A stretch of 64,000 nt of DNA from Merluccius polli (lineage: Eukaryota; Chordata; Actinopteri; Gadiformes; Merlucciidae): assembly GCA_030340625.1 (NCBI GenBank), contig JAOPHQ010006611.1:1-64000 (forward strand), written 5' to 3'. The notes under the pieces are model-generated. The model was not told the DNA's origin. It made no database searches and was given only the letters and a program-made list of their open reading frames with translations. Each line of letters opens with the position of its first letter. Within the stretch, counting starts at the first letter, position 1. The position numbers and the translations under genes are program-made. Below are positions 9,369 through 28,492 of this stretch, in pieces.

Positions 9369-12300
9369 CTATTTCCTTCTCATTGCCTCTAGCCATTCAT
9401 CTTTTGACACCATTTCTGAAGAGGGGCAGTAAATGGTGCCTTTGTATTGGCTGTGTCCTGTTTCTGCAGTCCTGTACTGACCACACTTTCTGCAGGTGTT
9501 GGCCTGCACCTTCTTCACGTATTTTCTTTTAGGAGCAGAAGTAGTGGCAGGGGATGATGTCGTACCAGGGACTTGGGACAAGGAATGTTGTGTTGGTGTG
9601 GGAACAAAAACAAAAAGTTGTGCCGGCCTCAGGGTGGTAGGCTTTGGGAGAAGCTGCCTCTTTGGTGGAACAGCTGCTGGGGCATTGGAAGGGACAGCAG
9701 TGAATTCCCTCTTGGTAATGGCTTGGCCTGCAGTACTTTGAGGTAGACTGTATGTGTGTTGTTTATCTCCTGGCTGCTGTGGAGCAACAGCAGGACGGAC
9801 AATAGCTGGTGGTAGCACCTCGACAGCCACAGGAATCCTACAGGGCAAGTTGATTCCCTGTAACACCAGCCTTTCATCTTGTTTTTCCACCTTGCAGTTG
9901 TGCCACTGCTTAAGAGTGTTTTGATTCACCTCCACCAACTGCAGGGAAGTGTCCCTCATTACTGCTCCGTTGTTTAGGATAAGATAACGTATCCTGCGGT
10001 AGTCCTGCAAGATCAGTGACCACCTTGTGAGAGAGACCGCCTTTCCCATCTTCTTTGGATGATTGTGAACATCACAAAGTCGAACAAAGATTGCCTCAAC
10101 CACACGGCAACAGTCTGGCCACTGAGCAAGCGGCGCTGTGGAGGCAATGGCACTTCGTTTGAGACTGTCCACCCCAAGCGTAAATTCAGCCCTTTTTTTA
10201 AGTGACCTAAACTGCCTTGTGTTTAGTTTTTCCTGGTGTCTGGCAGCAAACACCACTCTCTGTTTGTCGAAGTCCAGCAAGTCTTGCCACAGGGCCGTAA
10301 TAGTGCTCACCTTAAAAAGAACGACAAACAACAAGGAATGAATATTCACTCACACAACAGGCTCGTGAGTAACTGATTTTTTTTTTTTTTAAACATCTTA
10401 TTCATTTTGGACTAAGCATGATATTCTAAATTACATATATTGCTGACCTGTTGGTTGCTGAGGGTCATTGAGGTCTGTGTCCTCAATTCTACCAGATACT
10501 CTGCGAGGCTGTCAACCCGATCAATACCTGGCATACCATGCTCGTCCACCTGATAAACATACAATTTGTCATCAGTAAGCAAATAAATAGGAGCAATTGC
10601 TGTAAAATTACACTACATATAACAGTCTTATTGTCTGTATGCTGTCTGTTGTATGTTGTTTTGGTATGTTCAATGAATTGGACAAAACCGTTACTATTGT
10701 TTTATTGAGTGAGTGTTATGTAAAACATTACTTACCAACTGTATGTCTGGCACCTGCGTGGGGGCACCTGAGACACCAGGTGGGGATTCAGACTTGACTA
10801 CAGGCTGGACTGCGGGCTGGCTGGAGGGCTGACCAGCGTGCTGACTGGAGGGCTGGACTGTGAGCTGGCTTGAGGGCTGGACGGCGAGCACACTGGGGGG
10901 CTGAACGGCGAGCACACTGAAGGGCTGGACAGCGTGCTGACTGGAGGGCTGGACAGGGAGCTGACTGGAGGGCTGAACGGCGAACACACTGAAGGGCTGG
11001 ACAGCGAGCTGACTGGAGGGCTGGACAGCGAGCTGACTGGAGGGCTGGACAGAGAGCTGACTGGAGGGCTGGACAGAGAGCTGGCTGGAGGGCTGGACAG
11101 AGAGCTGGCTGGAGGGCTGAACAGCGAGCTGGACTGCATGGTGGCTGGGGGGCTGTGTGCAACTAGCTGACTGGATGGAGGATACAAGCTGGTCTGTGGA
11201 CACAGTGATGCAACTAGCACCTGAAATTGTTGGGTCCAGTGTGTCATCCTCCTGAAAGCCCTTATCTTCCTCTCCACCCTCTTCTACCAGGTCTTCCAGC
11301 AAGTTCTCAGTATCCTCCGAGTCTGGATTAACTTCCTGTAAAGGCTGTCCTGTCTGCCTCAGCAAGTAGTCCACACCAATTAGCTCTCCTGAAAAAGGAG
11401 GAATCCAATTATACAAAAATAATACAAATACAAATAGTGTCTGCAGAAAGTTAATTAATTGTAATAATAACAGTAACAGGATGTACCAGTGTATTTGGCA
11501 GGAGGCTGGAAAGAGACATATTTCCGTCCAAAAACCTTCAAGCTGTTGGTGTTGATGCTGTGAACCACATCCCCTGCGTTGATCAGCAGAGCACTTGGCC
11601 GACTGGTGACTGATGCAGCTGCTCTGTCCTGATTCCACCTGCTGAGACCTTCCAGAAGGTACAGCTGGAAATTCAAGCTGTTGGCACTGGTTCCTAGTAA
11701 AATGATAATATGATAAGATAGAACTTTATTTATCTCGAGGGAAATTGTTGTGCAGCAGTTGCAGTACAGAGTAGTAGTAGTGATAGATTTAAATAAGTAA
11801 TAGTCATAATCAGTTGAAATGATAGGACTGTAACCAACCTGGGATGAATCTCTGCAGGTGCAAATGAAAGGACTCCAGGGATGTGGTACCCCTTGCACAC
11901 CTATATCTGGTGAGGACGATGCCCCCCCTGGTTGTGGTGCCAGTTTCAGTGTACAGAGGTATCCCTGGCACATCCTGAATACACTTGACGTGTCGCTGCT
12001 GAACACGCCAGATGTGCTCCATTCTCACCCTGTCTAGCAGAGGGACACCCAGGAGGTCTCTTCCTTTGTCACCCATGAGCTCCTGCAGCAGCTGATTAAT
12101 AAGGCGGAAGGTAGTGTCCTCTCCACGGGTTCGCCGTCGGCAGTAGAAGGCCAGATCTTTCTTTGTGATGTGCTTGTCCACCAAGCCAACACTAATGACT
12201 CCGACACCCTCCTGCCTGAGCTCCTCAGTCACTGCCCGGCGCAACAGAGCAATGTCCTCAGGGTCCCACTCAAAAATGCAGGCAGATAGGCAGGACATAA

Positions 12301-14237
12301 ATGTGGCATACAGTGGGTGGGCATCTGTAGTGCACCCAGCAGACATCCTCCGCATGAAATGCCATATGTCGAGCCTGATTGTGAGATCAGGCCACTGTCC
12401 AAACCTTGCCTGCAATTTGCTCTGCCCTGCCTCCACACAGCAGTGGCAGTCCACGTAGAGGACCTTTGGGGGAGCAACACAAGCCTGGCTGTACCTCTTC
12501 ATGAGGTCCGCCACCATCAGATCAAGACCTGCTCCCTCCTCAGCAGTGAGCACACTAATGAGGATCTGGCCAATCTCGTTGCCCACAGAGGTCATCCAGA
12601 ACGCAGTCCCCTTGCCTATCCCTGCCAACTTCTTTGTGATCTGAAATGACACACAAAAGTACTGACTGAGAACATGTTAGTTATCAGTAGTTTACCTTAT
12701 GTGAACTTAACACCAGTGGCAGAAAGTAACTAAGTACATTCACTCAAGTACTGCACTTAAGTACACGTTTGTGATATTTGTACTAATTCATTGTGCAATC
12801 ATTGTATAATGACAATAAAACGCCTGGAATACCTTGAATAAACTTGAGTATTTTCATTGCTACTTTATACTTTTACTCCAGTCCATTTTAGTGTAAAACA
12901 TTGTACTTCTTACTCCACTTAATTTATCTGACAGCTAAAGATAGTGATTATTTGCAGATTAAGATTTTACATGGAAACATGTCATCAGTTTATAAAATAC
13001 GATGCATTGTTTAGACTAAACTAAACACTATAAAAAAAAAAATCAGCTCCACCTCAACAAACTACAACATGAAAATGTTCATGTTAATGTATCAGTAATA
13101 ATCCAATAATATAATTGGTATTTTTATGCTGTAGTATTAACATGTTTACTTAAGTCAAACTCAGAATAGTTCTTCACCACTGCTAAATACCTTTTTGCTT
13201 GAGTCCATTTTCAAAATCGACCCAAATGTGGAAGTGATGGTGGCCTTGATGTGATCCAGCCGACTGATGATGTCCCTGCCATACACAGATAACACCCAGC
13301 GACTGGTGGGTACATCTATGGGTTCAGGTGGCTCCTGGCAGGCCACTGGGAACAGACTGGGACGGTCCACAAAGCTGGCACACTCCTCCAGGTAATGGGC
13401 TAACCTGTTCAACCATTCCTCCCCATGATTCTCTTTCAGCTGCTTCACCAGTCGTGTAGGGCTGTTTCCAGGTGTCCGTTCCCGCAGCAGTCGGATGACT
13501 CGAATGTCACAGGCATATCTTTGTACAAACACATTTTAATAATTACTTAGTGGTTGTACATTTAATCCTAAATGTTATGTACCTACATGCAATAACGACT
13601 TCAGATTCAACTTAAGTATGATTCCACATTTTGCAGATAATTCAGAGCAACTCAGTAGATTAGCTGATTATACTTACTTCTGTGTCAGGATCAGGCGGAA
13701 CATCCTCTGATGGGGCGGGTCCAGCTGCTCCCGAACAGTCTGACTGGTGGACAAATATGTCAAGTGACACACAGTGCACCTGAGAATTTCCGTCACCAGC
13801 AGATAGAAGCTGTCAATGTCCAGCACTTTGCGCACCTTCTGGTGCACACCATAACCAGTTAGCTGCTTCCCACAGGTTGGGCAGAGCACCCTCACCTTCC
13901 ACTGGTGATATGGCATCCACACCATTAGCCGGTGGCTGAAAAAGTGGTCTGGTGTTGGAGCCTGATGGTAAATCGGCGATGGGGCCGGGGGCTCATACCA
14001 GAGCTTCAGGTTGGATCGCAGCTTTCCGGCATGGTAGAGAGTGGAGGCAATCCACCTCTGATCCTGCACAGGAATTGTGTTGTTCATCTCCACTTCCACA
14101 TCTGTCCTTGCTTTCTGTATCTATGGCTCAAGTAAATGGAAACTCTGCCTGAGGACCTGAGAGAGGCCCTACACTGAACACTTTTAAAAACAGGTTAAAA
14201 ACCTTACTTTTCACTACAGTCTATGACTAAGTTCTTA

Positions 14238-14332
<95 letters not shown>

Positions 14333-14814
14333 CCCAACTATGCCAATGTAATGATTACACCAGAATGTATCACATAATGTGTGTGTATGTGTGTGTTTTG
14401 GATATTGTGAGATTTGTATATTCTGCATTAATTCTTTGTATAATTGCACAAACAACTGTTGATAGGCATAATAATATTCTGTACTTGCACTTATATTTTG
14501 ATTGTATTGTTACTTTATGTAAAGCACATTGTGTTGCCCTGTGTATGAAATGTGCTATATAAATAAAGCTTGACTTGACTATCCACATCGATTTAACTGA
14601 TATAACTCATCCTGTACAACTTTAGAATACATACAGTGCATGTCAGAAGCCGGGGGACAATGTCTATGCTGGGATGCTGTACCTTATTAAAGAGGTCAAA
14701 CCACTTCTTCTGTCTGGGAGCGGGCCGGTCTCCAGCATCAGCGGGCCAGAGGCCAGAGGCAGCCAGCCTCATCCACTCATCGTCCCCCATGGCTTGGTGA
14801 CTTTTGGAAGTCAT
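9369..14814 (-). CDS. DDE transposase-like protein with DUF6729-like zinc domain, 8 coding exons, 1,200 aa
   Basis: Coding exons: 14814-14683, 14114-13678, 13518-13191, 12640-11839, 11693-11487, 11388-10736, 10549-10448, 10310-9369 (stop TAG). All junctions are GT-AG and phases match; the total is 3,603 nt with no internal stop. Residues about 80-175 hold a WY.PP..P, FF..RL..WMP pattern with C122-x2-C125 and C157-x2-C160, resembling the zinc-binding DUF6729 domain. Residues about 285-570 look like an RNase H/DDE fold: D295 (KMDSSKK), D363 (YVDCHCC) and E555 (TSLESFH) are candidate catalytic residues. Residues about 700-820 are low-complexity VQPSSQL repeats. A C-terminal C1160-x2-C1163...H1173...C1182 resembles a zinc knuckle. 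Family knowledge suggests a transposase or domesticated derivative acting on DNA in the nucleus. I see no terminal inverted repeats, so host gene versus element is open. The DUF6729 name is from memory and unverified. Confidence 0.75.
10790..11165 (-). repeat. Coding 24 bp minisatellite in exon 6 of the DDE/DUF6729 gene
   Basis: About 13 units of 24 bp encode the octapeptide theme (A/S)VQPSSQL with variants such as AVQPFSVL. All indels keep the frame. The two other minus-strand frames are also open here, a repeat artefact. Confidence 0.8.
11700..11800 (-). repeat. Retroelement tail fragment in intron 4
   Basis: Contains gatagaactttatttatctc and gagggaaattgttgtgcagc followed by a short (AGT) run, the same type of fish retroelement tail as at 9011-9060. 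Confidence 0.45.
12716..12990. repeat. Teleost interspersed repeat in intron 3
   Basis: Has the agtggcagaaagtaac ... ctcaagtactgcacttaagt signature also seen at 1228-1400. Probably a MITE-like repeat, interrupted near 12795 by unrelated sequence. Confidence 0.5.
14140..14580 (+). repeat. LINE-type 3' tail in intron 1, with (TG)n
   Basis: Shows the order usual in fish L2-like tails: ctgcctgaggacctgagaga, ttttaaaaacaggttaaaaa, a (TG)n tract at 14239-14330, then gtaaagcacattgtg and tgctatataaataaagcttg. It lies antisense within intron 1 of the DDE/DUF6729 gene. Confidence 0.6.
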
Positions 14815-14816
14815 CT

Positions 14817-15480
14817 TCTACAATCAAGCATAAGCATACATGCACTTAATTTAAATAACATTACAGTCACCCCAACCTGAAGTAAACACAGTTCATCTAA
14901 CGTTAACCTTACTGTAGAAAGGCCCCATTCAGTTTAATACTTTAGCTATTCAAAGACGTTTTAAGCAATAAATCAGTCATTTGTACAGTATTAATACTTA
15001 ACATTACGTTTATAATCAGCTAAACTACATAACGTTAATCCAGAACTGTCCATGAATATAACATTAATGTTACACTAAGTTAAGTTATCATTAACGAAAC
15101 TTACAGTAAAGTCACCCAGTTACTGTTATGAGTAACTAGCTAACTAGCATAATAAACGCGCTTGGCAGTTTATATCAATGACTGGTATACTTTTACAAGT
15201 TTAGCTGGGCTAGTAAAGCAAGTTAGTTTAAACAGTGTACAAACACATGCATTGATTTCACGGCTAATTTAACGAACTATTCACGAACTATTCACGGTAG
15301 CCAGGGAGCCGGCATTCCTTACTTGTTGTTGTTTTTAATACATACCGTGGCTAAACCAACCACGTATTACCGTCATATTAATAATATTTACCTGTTATTT
15401 AATAAAATTGCTGGTTTCGTCCGTCTTCGGCACCGTTTGTAACCGACGTGCGTCTATTGTCAGTCCATTTTGCATGCGAC
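14817..15480 (-). other. Probable non-coding first exon and 5' intron of the DDE/DUF6729 gene
   Basis: An acceptor (gattgtag|AAGATG) lies 3 bp before the ATG, implying an upstream exon. A good donor on the minus strand (AATAACAG|GTAAAT) ends a possible 5' UTR exon at 15392 that begins near 15480 in CpG-rich DNA. The 5' intron would be 15391-14818. This is inference from splice consensus. Confidence 0.5.
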
Positions 15481-15610
15481 CTGACGACTGGCTGCTGGCT
15501 GTTCACTGTTCAAAATGGATGTCGTTGGTGGAAAGCCGCCCTATGATTGGTCCCATAAAATGGAATCCAAAATGAAATCCTGGAAGCTGATTGGTCGACA
15601 AAACCACCGT
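15480..15610 (-). promoter_or_regulatory. Candidate promoter with two CCAAT boxes
   Basis: Upstream of the inferred first exon, the plus strand carries tatgattggtccc and gctgattggtcg, i.e. CCAAT boxes on the minus strand, about 45 bp apart. NF-Y binding would be expected from the motif. No TATA box is evident. Confidence 0.4.
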
Positions 15611-15744
15611 CATGCGTTAAGCGCTCTATATAAACGCAGTGAAGTATTATTAATTATTTTTATTAAATGGCCTTTATTATAAAATAGAGTGTTTTTATAT
15701 GAATTGACACGAGAGCCCACCATTACGATAACACAAAATGTTGT

Positions 15745-15817
15745 CGCCCAACGTGGGGCTCGAACCCACGACCCTGAGATTAAGAGTCTCATGCTCTACC
15801 GACTGAGCTAGCCGGGC
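15745..15817 (-). tRNA. tRNA-Lys (anticodon CTT)
   Basis: Read on the minus strand, a 73 nt cloverleaf starts GCCCGGC. It has an A box (TAGCTCAGTCGG), an anticodon loop with CTT in GACTCTTAATC, a B box (GGTTCGAGCCC), and an acceptor stem GCCCGGC pairing with GTTGGGC with one wobble. The discriminator base is G. There is no intron, no encoded CCA and no visible mismatch, so it is likely functional. It lies between the two divergent gene 5' ends. Confidence 0.95.
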
Positions 15818-16636
15818 GGTATCCACTGTCCCCCCCTAGCGGCATTTCTGTGTTGCGTCCCACCGCATGAAAGCAGAGTTTGTTGACCCCGGGACTTTAT
15901 TTAATTGTTTTCGTTTATCCCTTTTGTAATTAATTACTCGCTTATTGGTTTCTGAGGTTAAATAAAACCCGAATGCATGTGTATGTAACAATATCCTTAC
16001 GTCACTTCAATGTTTGCGCACACACGCCTCATACTTAGCCATATAAGTCCCTCCTACCGGTGAGGGATCCGGTCTGCAGAGATGTTCAAAGACTGAAGTC
16101 CACTAAAGTCCACTAAAGTTAGTGTTGACGTGGACCGAGCCTCCAGCAGGTCCAGACGTTATGAAAGCTCATGCACTAGTGTGTTACGTGGGAAGTGAAG
16201 ATGTTAGCTCTGGATCTCACAGTATTTTTTATAGTTGCATGCATCGTCTGAACCAGGCGTGATGGTCCTGGTTGTATTTCCTGTAGATCCAGTTCTGCAT
16301 AACCCAGTACGCCATGTCTGGACGGCCTTCCTCTCAGTATCTCTATTATTACACACCAGCAGCCGCTGCTGGTGACGAACCTGCGGCTTATCGGCCATAA
16401 ACAAGCCGCCGCTTGTGTCGTGTGTGCGTGTGGGCGGCAGTTTAAAGACGCAGTACCAGGGGGCGACCCCAATCCGCGGTCCAGTACCAGTCCCGGTACC
16501 GGTGTGGACCTAGACGCACGCGCCGCTCGGAGTCTCAGGGTTTTGCGGACGATAAGGAGTCAAGCCGCGGGTGTTTCCGGGGACACACCTGGCCTCGCGC
16601 CCTCAGCCGTCAGCCTCTTCTCTCACGTGACCTCAG
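15818..16636 (+). promoter_or_regulatory. rps6kb2: CpG-rich promoter / 5' UTR region of rps6kb2
   Basis: GC- and CpG-rich sequence, strongest at 16380-16640, ending in a consensus donor (CTCAG|GTAACA) at 16636/16637. Because the ATG exon begins just after a splice acceptor at 18420, a non-coding first exon is required upstream, and this is the best candidate. The transcription start is not identifiable. Confidence 0.45.
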
Positions 16637-18420
16637 GTAACATGACGTGTTCCGAGCCACCCGGCGTGGTCCGTTACGGTTTGAACACACGGCAAGGTGA
16701 CACATACATGTTGACCCGAACTAAGTCCAAATATGAACGTTATTGCTGTACGTTTTGGTTAGCCGTTAGCCGTTAGCCATACTGACCGGGACGCTAGCAT
16801 TAGCCTGTTAGCTTGGAGCTGTCAGCTCTGGACCAAACCTAACAGGCGTGTAGCTTAACTCCACAACAGTACAGTGAAGTACAGCCAATGCCGCCATTAT
16901 TAACAGTAGTTACTGTGTAAGTTAAGTTAATGTAAAGGCCTCTGGTTGAGGTGTGTTCACGTCATGTGGGATATTGAAAGATTCACATCTTTACAACGCG
17001 TCAGTACTGAACAGACAACAACAACAACAACACATTAACGGCACCGCGTTTGGTTTTCTACCGGTATATTGTTGGTGAAAACGGTGTGAGTGATTACATT
17101 CAGCTGACGTGAGGTGTCCATGTTTGTATTTGTATGCCTTTTGTGATATTATTGTTATTGTTATTTACCACCTCGTTGGCGCATTCCTGTCCGCTGCCAG
17201 GTGGCGGTTACACGTTACGGTAATTACCGGGAGCTCCCATGTGGCTTGAAGCATTACGCTAACTCTAGCTGTGTTTAATTAATAACGGTATTGTGTTTAA
17301 TATCATGCTGCAACCTAAGTCTCAGGCAGGTCTGGCTGTCTGTATTGTGTCTTGTAATAATACGGTAATATTATAGTTATGGTGGTCTGTAGTTACTACC
17401 AACAGCCTACCCTGTGATAAATGGCTCTGCTGACCAATGCTAACGTTTCAGTGGTCGTGAGGCTAAAGTAAATGTTTGTAATCGTCGCCCAGGCATATTA
17501 TTACCTCAAATAAGAGGTTATTACAACCGTAACACTTCTAATAACACTTTTACTACAGCATTATATAACGTCCAACGTCACACGTCTCACAGTATGTGTA
17601 CGTCCTAACCCTTTATCCTTGACTTTTTCCTGAGCTAATGTCCTGAACTAATATGTGATGCTAGCTGTAGTTGAGGACGACATAATCTCATATTAAACTA
17701 TATCTTGTATGGTTTACTAATACACATTAACACATGGTAATACCACAGGTCCTGCAGTACTATACAGTCATATGGGAGGTAGAGCTGTGCAGGTAACATG
17801 TGTACTAACTAGAGTATACTCTACTACTACTATACTATATAGTACTACTATACTATATAGTACTACTATACTACTATACTATATAGTACTACTATACTAT
17901 ATAGTACTACTATACTACTATACTATATAGTACTACTATACTATATAGTACTACTATACTACTATACTATATAGTACTACTATACTATATAGTACTACTA
18001 TACTACTATAATATATAGTACTACTATACTACTATACTATATAGTACTACTATACTATATAGTACTACTATACTACTATACTATATAGTACTACTATACT
18101 ACTATACTATATAGTACTACTATACTACTATACTATATAGTACTACTATACTATATAGTACTACTATACTATATAGTACTACTATACTACTATACTATAT
18201 AGTACTACTATACTATATAGTACTACTATACTACTATACTATATAGTACTACTATACTACTATACTATATAGTACTACTATACTATATAGTACTACTATA
18301 CTACTATACTATATAGTACTGCTATACTATATAGTACTACTATACTACTATACTATATAGTACTACTATACTATAGCATAGTGATAACACTGTAGTGTCA
18401 TGTGTGCCTGTCTCTCTCAG
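16637..18420 (+). other. Inferred first intron of rps6kb2
   Basis: No coding evidence. The first 1.2 kb is unremarkable unique-looking DNA; the last 0.6 kb is an AT-rich satellite (17813-18375) that runs almost to the acceptor tctctctcag at 18411-18420. Confidence 0.45.
17813..18375. repeat. AT-rich palindromic satellite
   Basis: Alternating units tactactatactatatag and tactactatactactatact(atatag), 18 and 26 bp long, about 25 in all. Each contains the palindrome ctatatag. Confidence 0.85.
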
Positions 18421-18421
18421 G

Positions 18422-25282
<6,861 letters not shown>

Positions 25283-25551
25283 ACGATGGGTGGACCAATC
25301 ACGGCCCCATTTTGACTTGATTGACAGTCCCCTGTGTGAGGGTTGGCCCTATGGGGCGGGATCAGGGTTTGACTGTAAACCCCATCTCACTGTTGTTGTC
25401 ATGGCAACATTATAATGAATGCAATGTTTCAATTCTATAAGCTTGTTGGCATCTGTATCATGGGGGGGCGTGGCTTTCTCTTGCAAAGGAGGTGTGGTCT
25501 AATGTCGTGGGCGTGGCCTCTTTTTGATGACTGGGCAATTGAACTAGGACT

Positions 25552-25639
<88 letters not shown>

Positions 25640-25889
25640 CTCTGGTGTAAAGCAGCTTGTAATCTTGTATAAAATGTATTTTTGATTACAAGAGTAAAGT
25701 ATTTTTAGCAAGTGGTATTAAAGGAGAAACTGACCTCTGACCTCTGTAAACACCCATGAAACTCAGTTTCACTAGTGGAGGACAGGTGTGTCGCTTCAAC
25801 GCTTCATCAGCAGGTGACCATATCAGCCAATCAGAGCGGATGCATGCAATGTGTTGAACCTGGAGAGGGAGTCTAATGGAAACCAATGT
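25283..25889 (+). other. 3' UTR and downstream flank of rps6kb2
   Basis: Follows the TGA at 25280-25282. Contains a (CA)n tract at 25552-25637 and ends in unique DNA. No canonical AATAAA is evident; gagtaaagta near 25690 is the closest variant. Part of this stretch is duplicated at 29.1-29.25 kb. Confidence 0.5.
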
Positions 25890-26290
25890 ACAGGGGTCTG
25901 GTTCTCCTCTAAGGAGAAGAGGTGTTGGGGTTTGGTTCTCCTCTAAGGAGAAGTGGTGTTGGGGTCTGGTTCTCCTCCAAGGAGAAGAGGTGTTGGGGTC
26001 TGGTTCTCCTCTAAGGAGAAGTGGTGTTGGGGTCTGGTTCTCCTCCAAGGAGAAGAGGTGTTGGGGTCTGGTTCTCTAAGGAGAAGTGGTGTTGGGGTCT
26101 GGTTCTCCTCCAAGGAGAAGTGGTGTTGGGGTCTGGGTCTCCTCCAAGGAGAAGTGGTGTTGGGGTCTGGTTCTCCTCCAAGGAGAAGTGGTGTTGGGGT
26201 CTGGTTCTCCTCCAAGGAGAAGTGGTGTTGGGGTCTGGTTCTTCATTAAGGAGAAGTGGTGTTTGGGTCTGGTTCTCCTCCAAGGAGTGG
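25890..26290 (+). repeat. 34 bp minisatellite, about 12 units
   Basis: The unit tctggttctcctccaaggag + aagtggtgttgggg contains a small palindrome (ttctcct...aggagaa). The same family recurs at 29255-29625. Confidence 0.9.
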
Positions 26291-26809
26291 TTAAACCCTC
26301 AGGTTTGTTAGGTTAGTTGTGCCTGCCATCACATACGTCCTGGCCATCACCACCACCTCCACCACCACCTTCTCTTGATGGCAGGAAACACCCGTTAGTC
26401 AGAGAATCCTTCGTTTGACATCACTTCCTGTTTCTCTGGCTGTTCTACTGGTCTGGTGGTTTCCCTGAAGCGGCCAACTTAATGATGTGATAACAGTGGA
26501 GAGTGCTGTCGCTACCTTTCCTCACGAGTCAATCCATCCAGGACATTTTTCTCTATATATCGTTTTATTCTGGTCCACTCACTAGTCTGAGCCATTAGAG
26601 GTTGCCAATGGCAAAACTTAACATAGTGCAGGTTTAATAATTTGGTGTTAAAGGATTAATTAACCCTAACAATGAATGTTCGAAAATCAGTTATACTGTG
26701 CTTACTCTTGAACAGTTCAAAATATTCTATAGCCATCATTATTGAAGATTTCTATATATCTATGTATCTAGATACAACCATTCTCAGGCTTCTAGATATA
26801 CAGTATGTA

Positions 26810-26885
<76 letters not shown>

Positions 26886-27412
26886 AAAGCAGAAAGAATA
26901 TGAAGTGTATACAGCACTGTTGATAACTATCAGGTCTGTGTCTCTTTGCAGACAGTAATCTCTACTTGCCGTCCAGTTCCTCTTAGCAGTAGAAATATAG
27001 TAGAGTCTGTGGTTGAAATACAGCCAGTCTCATTGTGCCAAATCACCTGTTGAATGTAAAAGGAAAACTAATAATCACAGAAATTTTTATCTTACTACAT
27101 ACCACCAGAGGCACCACCAGGGATTTTGGGCCCCATGAGAAGTTATCACATTTGGCCCCACCACTCCAGCTATGCCAACCCTGCGTAGTTGGTGTAACCA
27201 CACACTGTTCAGCATCCAACACGTACTATAGGCTGTTTTTGTTTCATATAATGATCATTATGTGCAAAAATAATTAATGTTTGAATTTTTATCATTGAAA
27301 AGGATTTAATCATTTTTTATTTCTTTCATAATAAAAAAAGAACCCTAATTATTCCAACTGACATGTCATTCAACACAATGCTGCTCACCACCTTCTTCAG
27401 TTGGGAGTAGGG
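26291..27412. other. Intergenic, no gene seen
   Basis: Contains sequence shared with 29640-29750 (cttcgtttgacatcacttcc, ggtggtttccctgaagcggc), a (TA)n tract at 26813-26879, and at 27107-27180 a fragment (aggcaccaccagggattttg) that looks like one end of a DNA transposon whose other end I cannot place. Confidence 0.5.
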
Positions 27413-28492
27413 TTGGTTCAGGGGTACAGGGATGGGGAGACAGGGTTGGTTCAGGGGTACAGGGATGGGGAGACAGGGTTGGTTCAGGGGTACCGGGATG
27501 GGGAGACAGGGTTGGTTCAGGGGTACAGGGATGGGGAGACAGGGTTGGTTCAGGGGTACAGGGATGGGGAGACAGGGTTGGTTCAGGGGTACAGGGATGG
27601 GGAGACAGGGTTGGTTCAGGGGTATAGGGATGGGGAGACAGGGTTGGTTCAGGGGTACAGGGATGGGGAGACAGGGTTGGTTCAGGGGTACAGGGATGGG
27701 GAGACAGGGTTGGTTCAGGGGTACAGGGATGGGGAGACAGGGTTGGTTCAGGGGTACAGGGATGGGGAGACAGGGTTGGTTCAGGGGTACAGGGATGGGG
27801 AGACAGGGTTGGTTCAGGGGTACAGGGATGGGGAGACAGGGTTGGTTCAGAGGTACAGGGATGGGGAGACAGGGTTGGTTCAGGGGTACAGGGATGGGGA
27901 GACAGGGTTGGTTCAGAGGTACAGGGATGGGGAGACAGGGTTGGTTCAGGGGTACAGGGATGGGGAGACAGGGTTGGTTCAGGGGTACAGGGATGGGGAG
28001 ACAGGGTTGGTTCAGGGGTAGAGGGATGGGGAGACAGGGTTGGTTCAGAGGTACAGGGATGGGGAGACAGGGTTGGTTCAGGGGTACAGGGATGGGGAGA
28101 CAGGGTTGGTTCAGGGGTACAGGGATGGGGAGACAGGGTTGGTTCAGGGGTACAGGGATGGGGAGACAGGGTTGGTTCAGGGATATAGGGATGGGGAGAC
28201 AGGGTTGGTTCAGAGGTACAGGGATGGGGAGACAGGGTTGGTTCAGGGGTACAGGGATGGGGAGACAGGGTTGGTTCAGGGGTACAGGGATGGGGAGACA
28301 GGGTTGGTTCAGGGGTACAGGGATGGGGAGACAGGGTTGGTTCAGGGGTACAGGGATGGGGAGACAGGGTTGGTTCAGGGGTACAGGGATGGAGAGACAG
28401 GGTTGGTTCAGGGATATAGGGATGGGGAGACAGGGTTGGTTCAGGGGTACAGGGATGGGGAGACAGGGTTGGTTCAGGGGTACAGGGATGAG
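27413..28492 (+). repeat. 33 bp minisatellite, about 33 units
   Basis: The unit ggttggttcaggggtacagg + gatggggagacag is highly uniform. It keeps two plus-strand frames open for 206 and 367 codons (GLVQGYRDGET and GRQGWFRGTGM repeats). These lack any other gene feature. Confidence 0.93.

Noticed and set aside
10298..10349. Start of the last DDE/DUF6729 exon at an upstream Met (10349)
   Set aside because: A splice acceptor (ctttttaag) at 10311-10312 puts the exon start at 10310, and the phase fits the preceding exon; the upstream Met lies in the intron.
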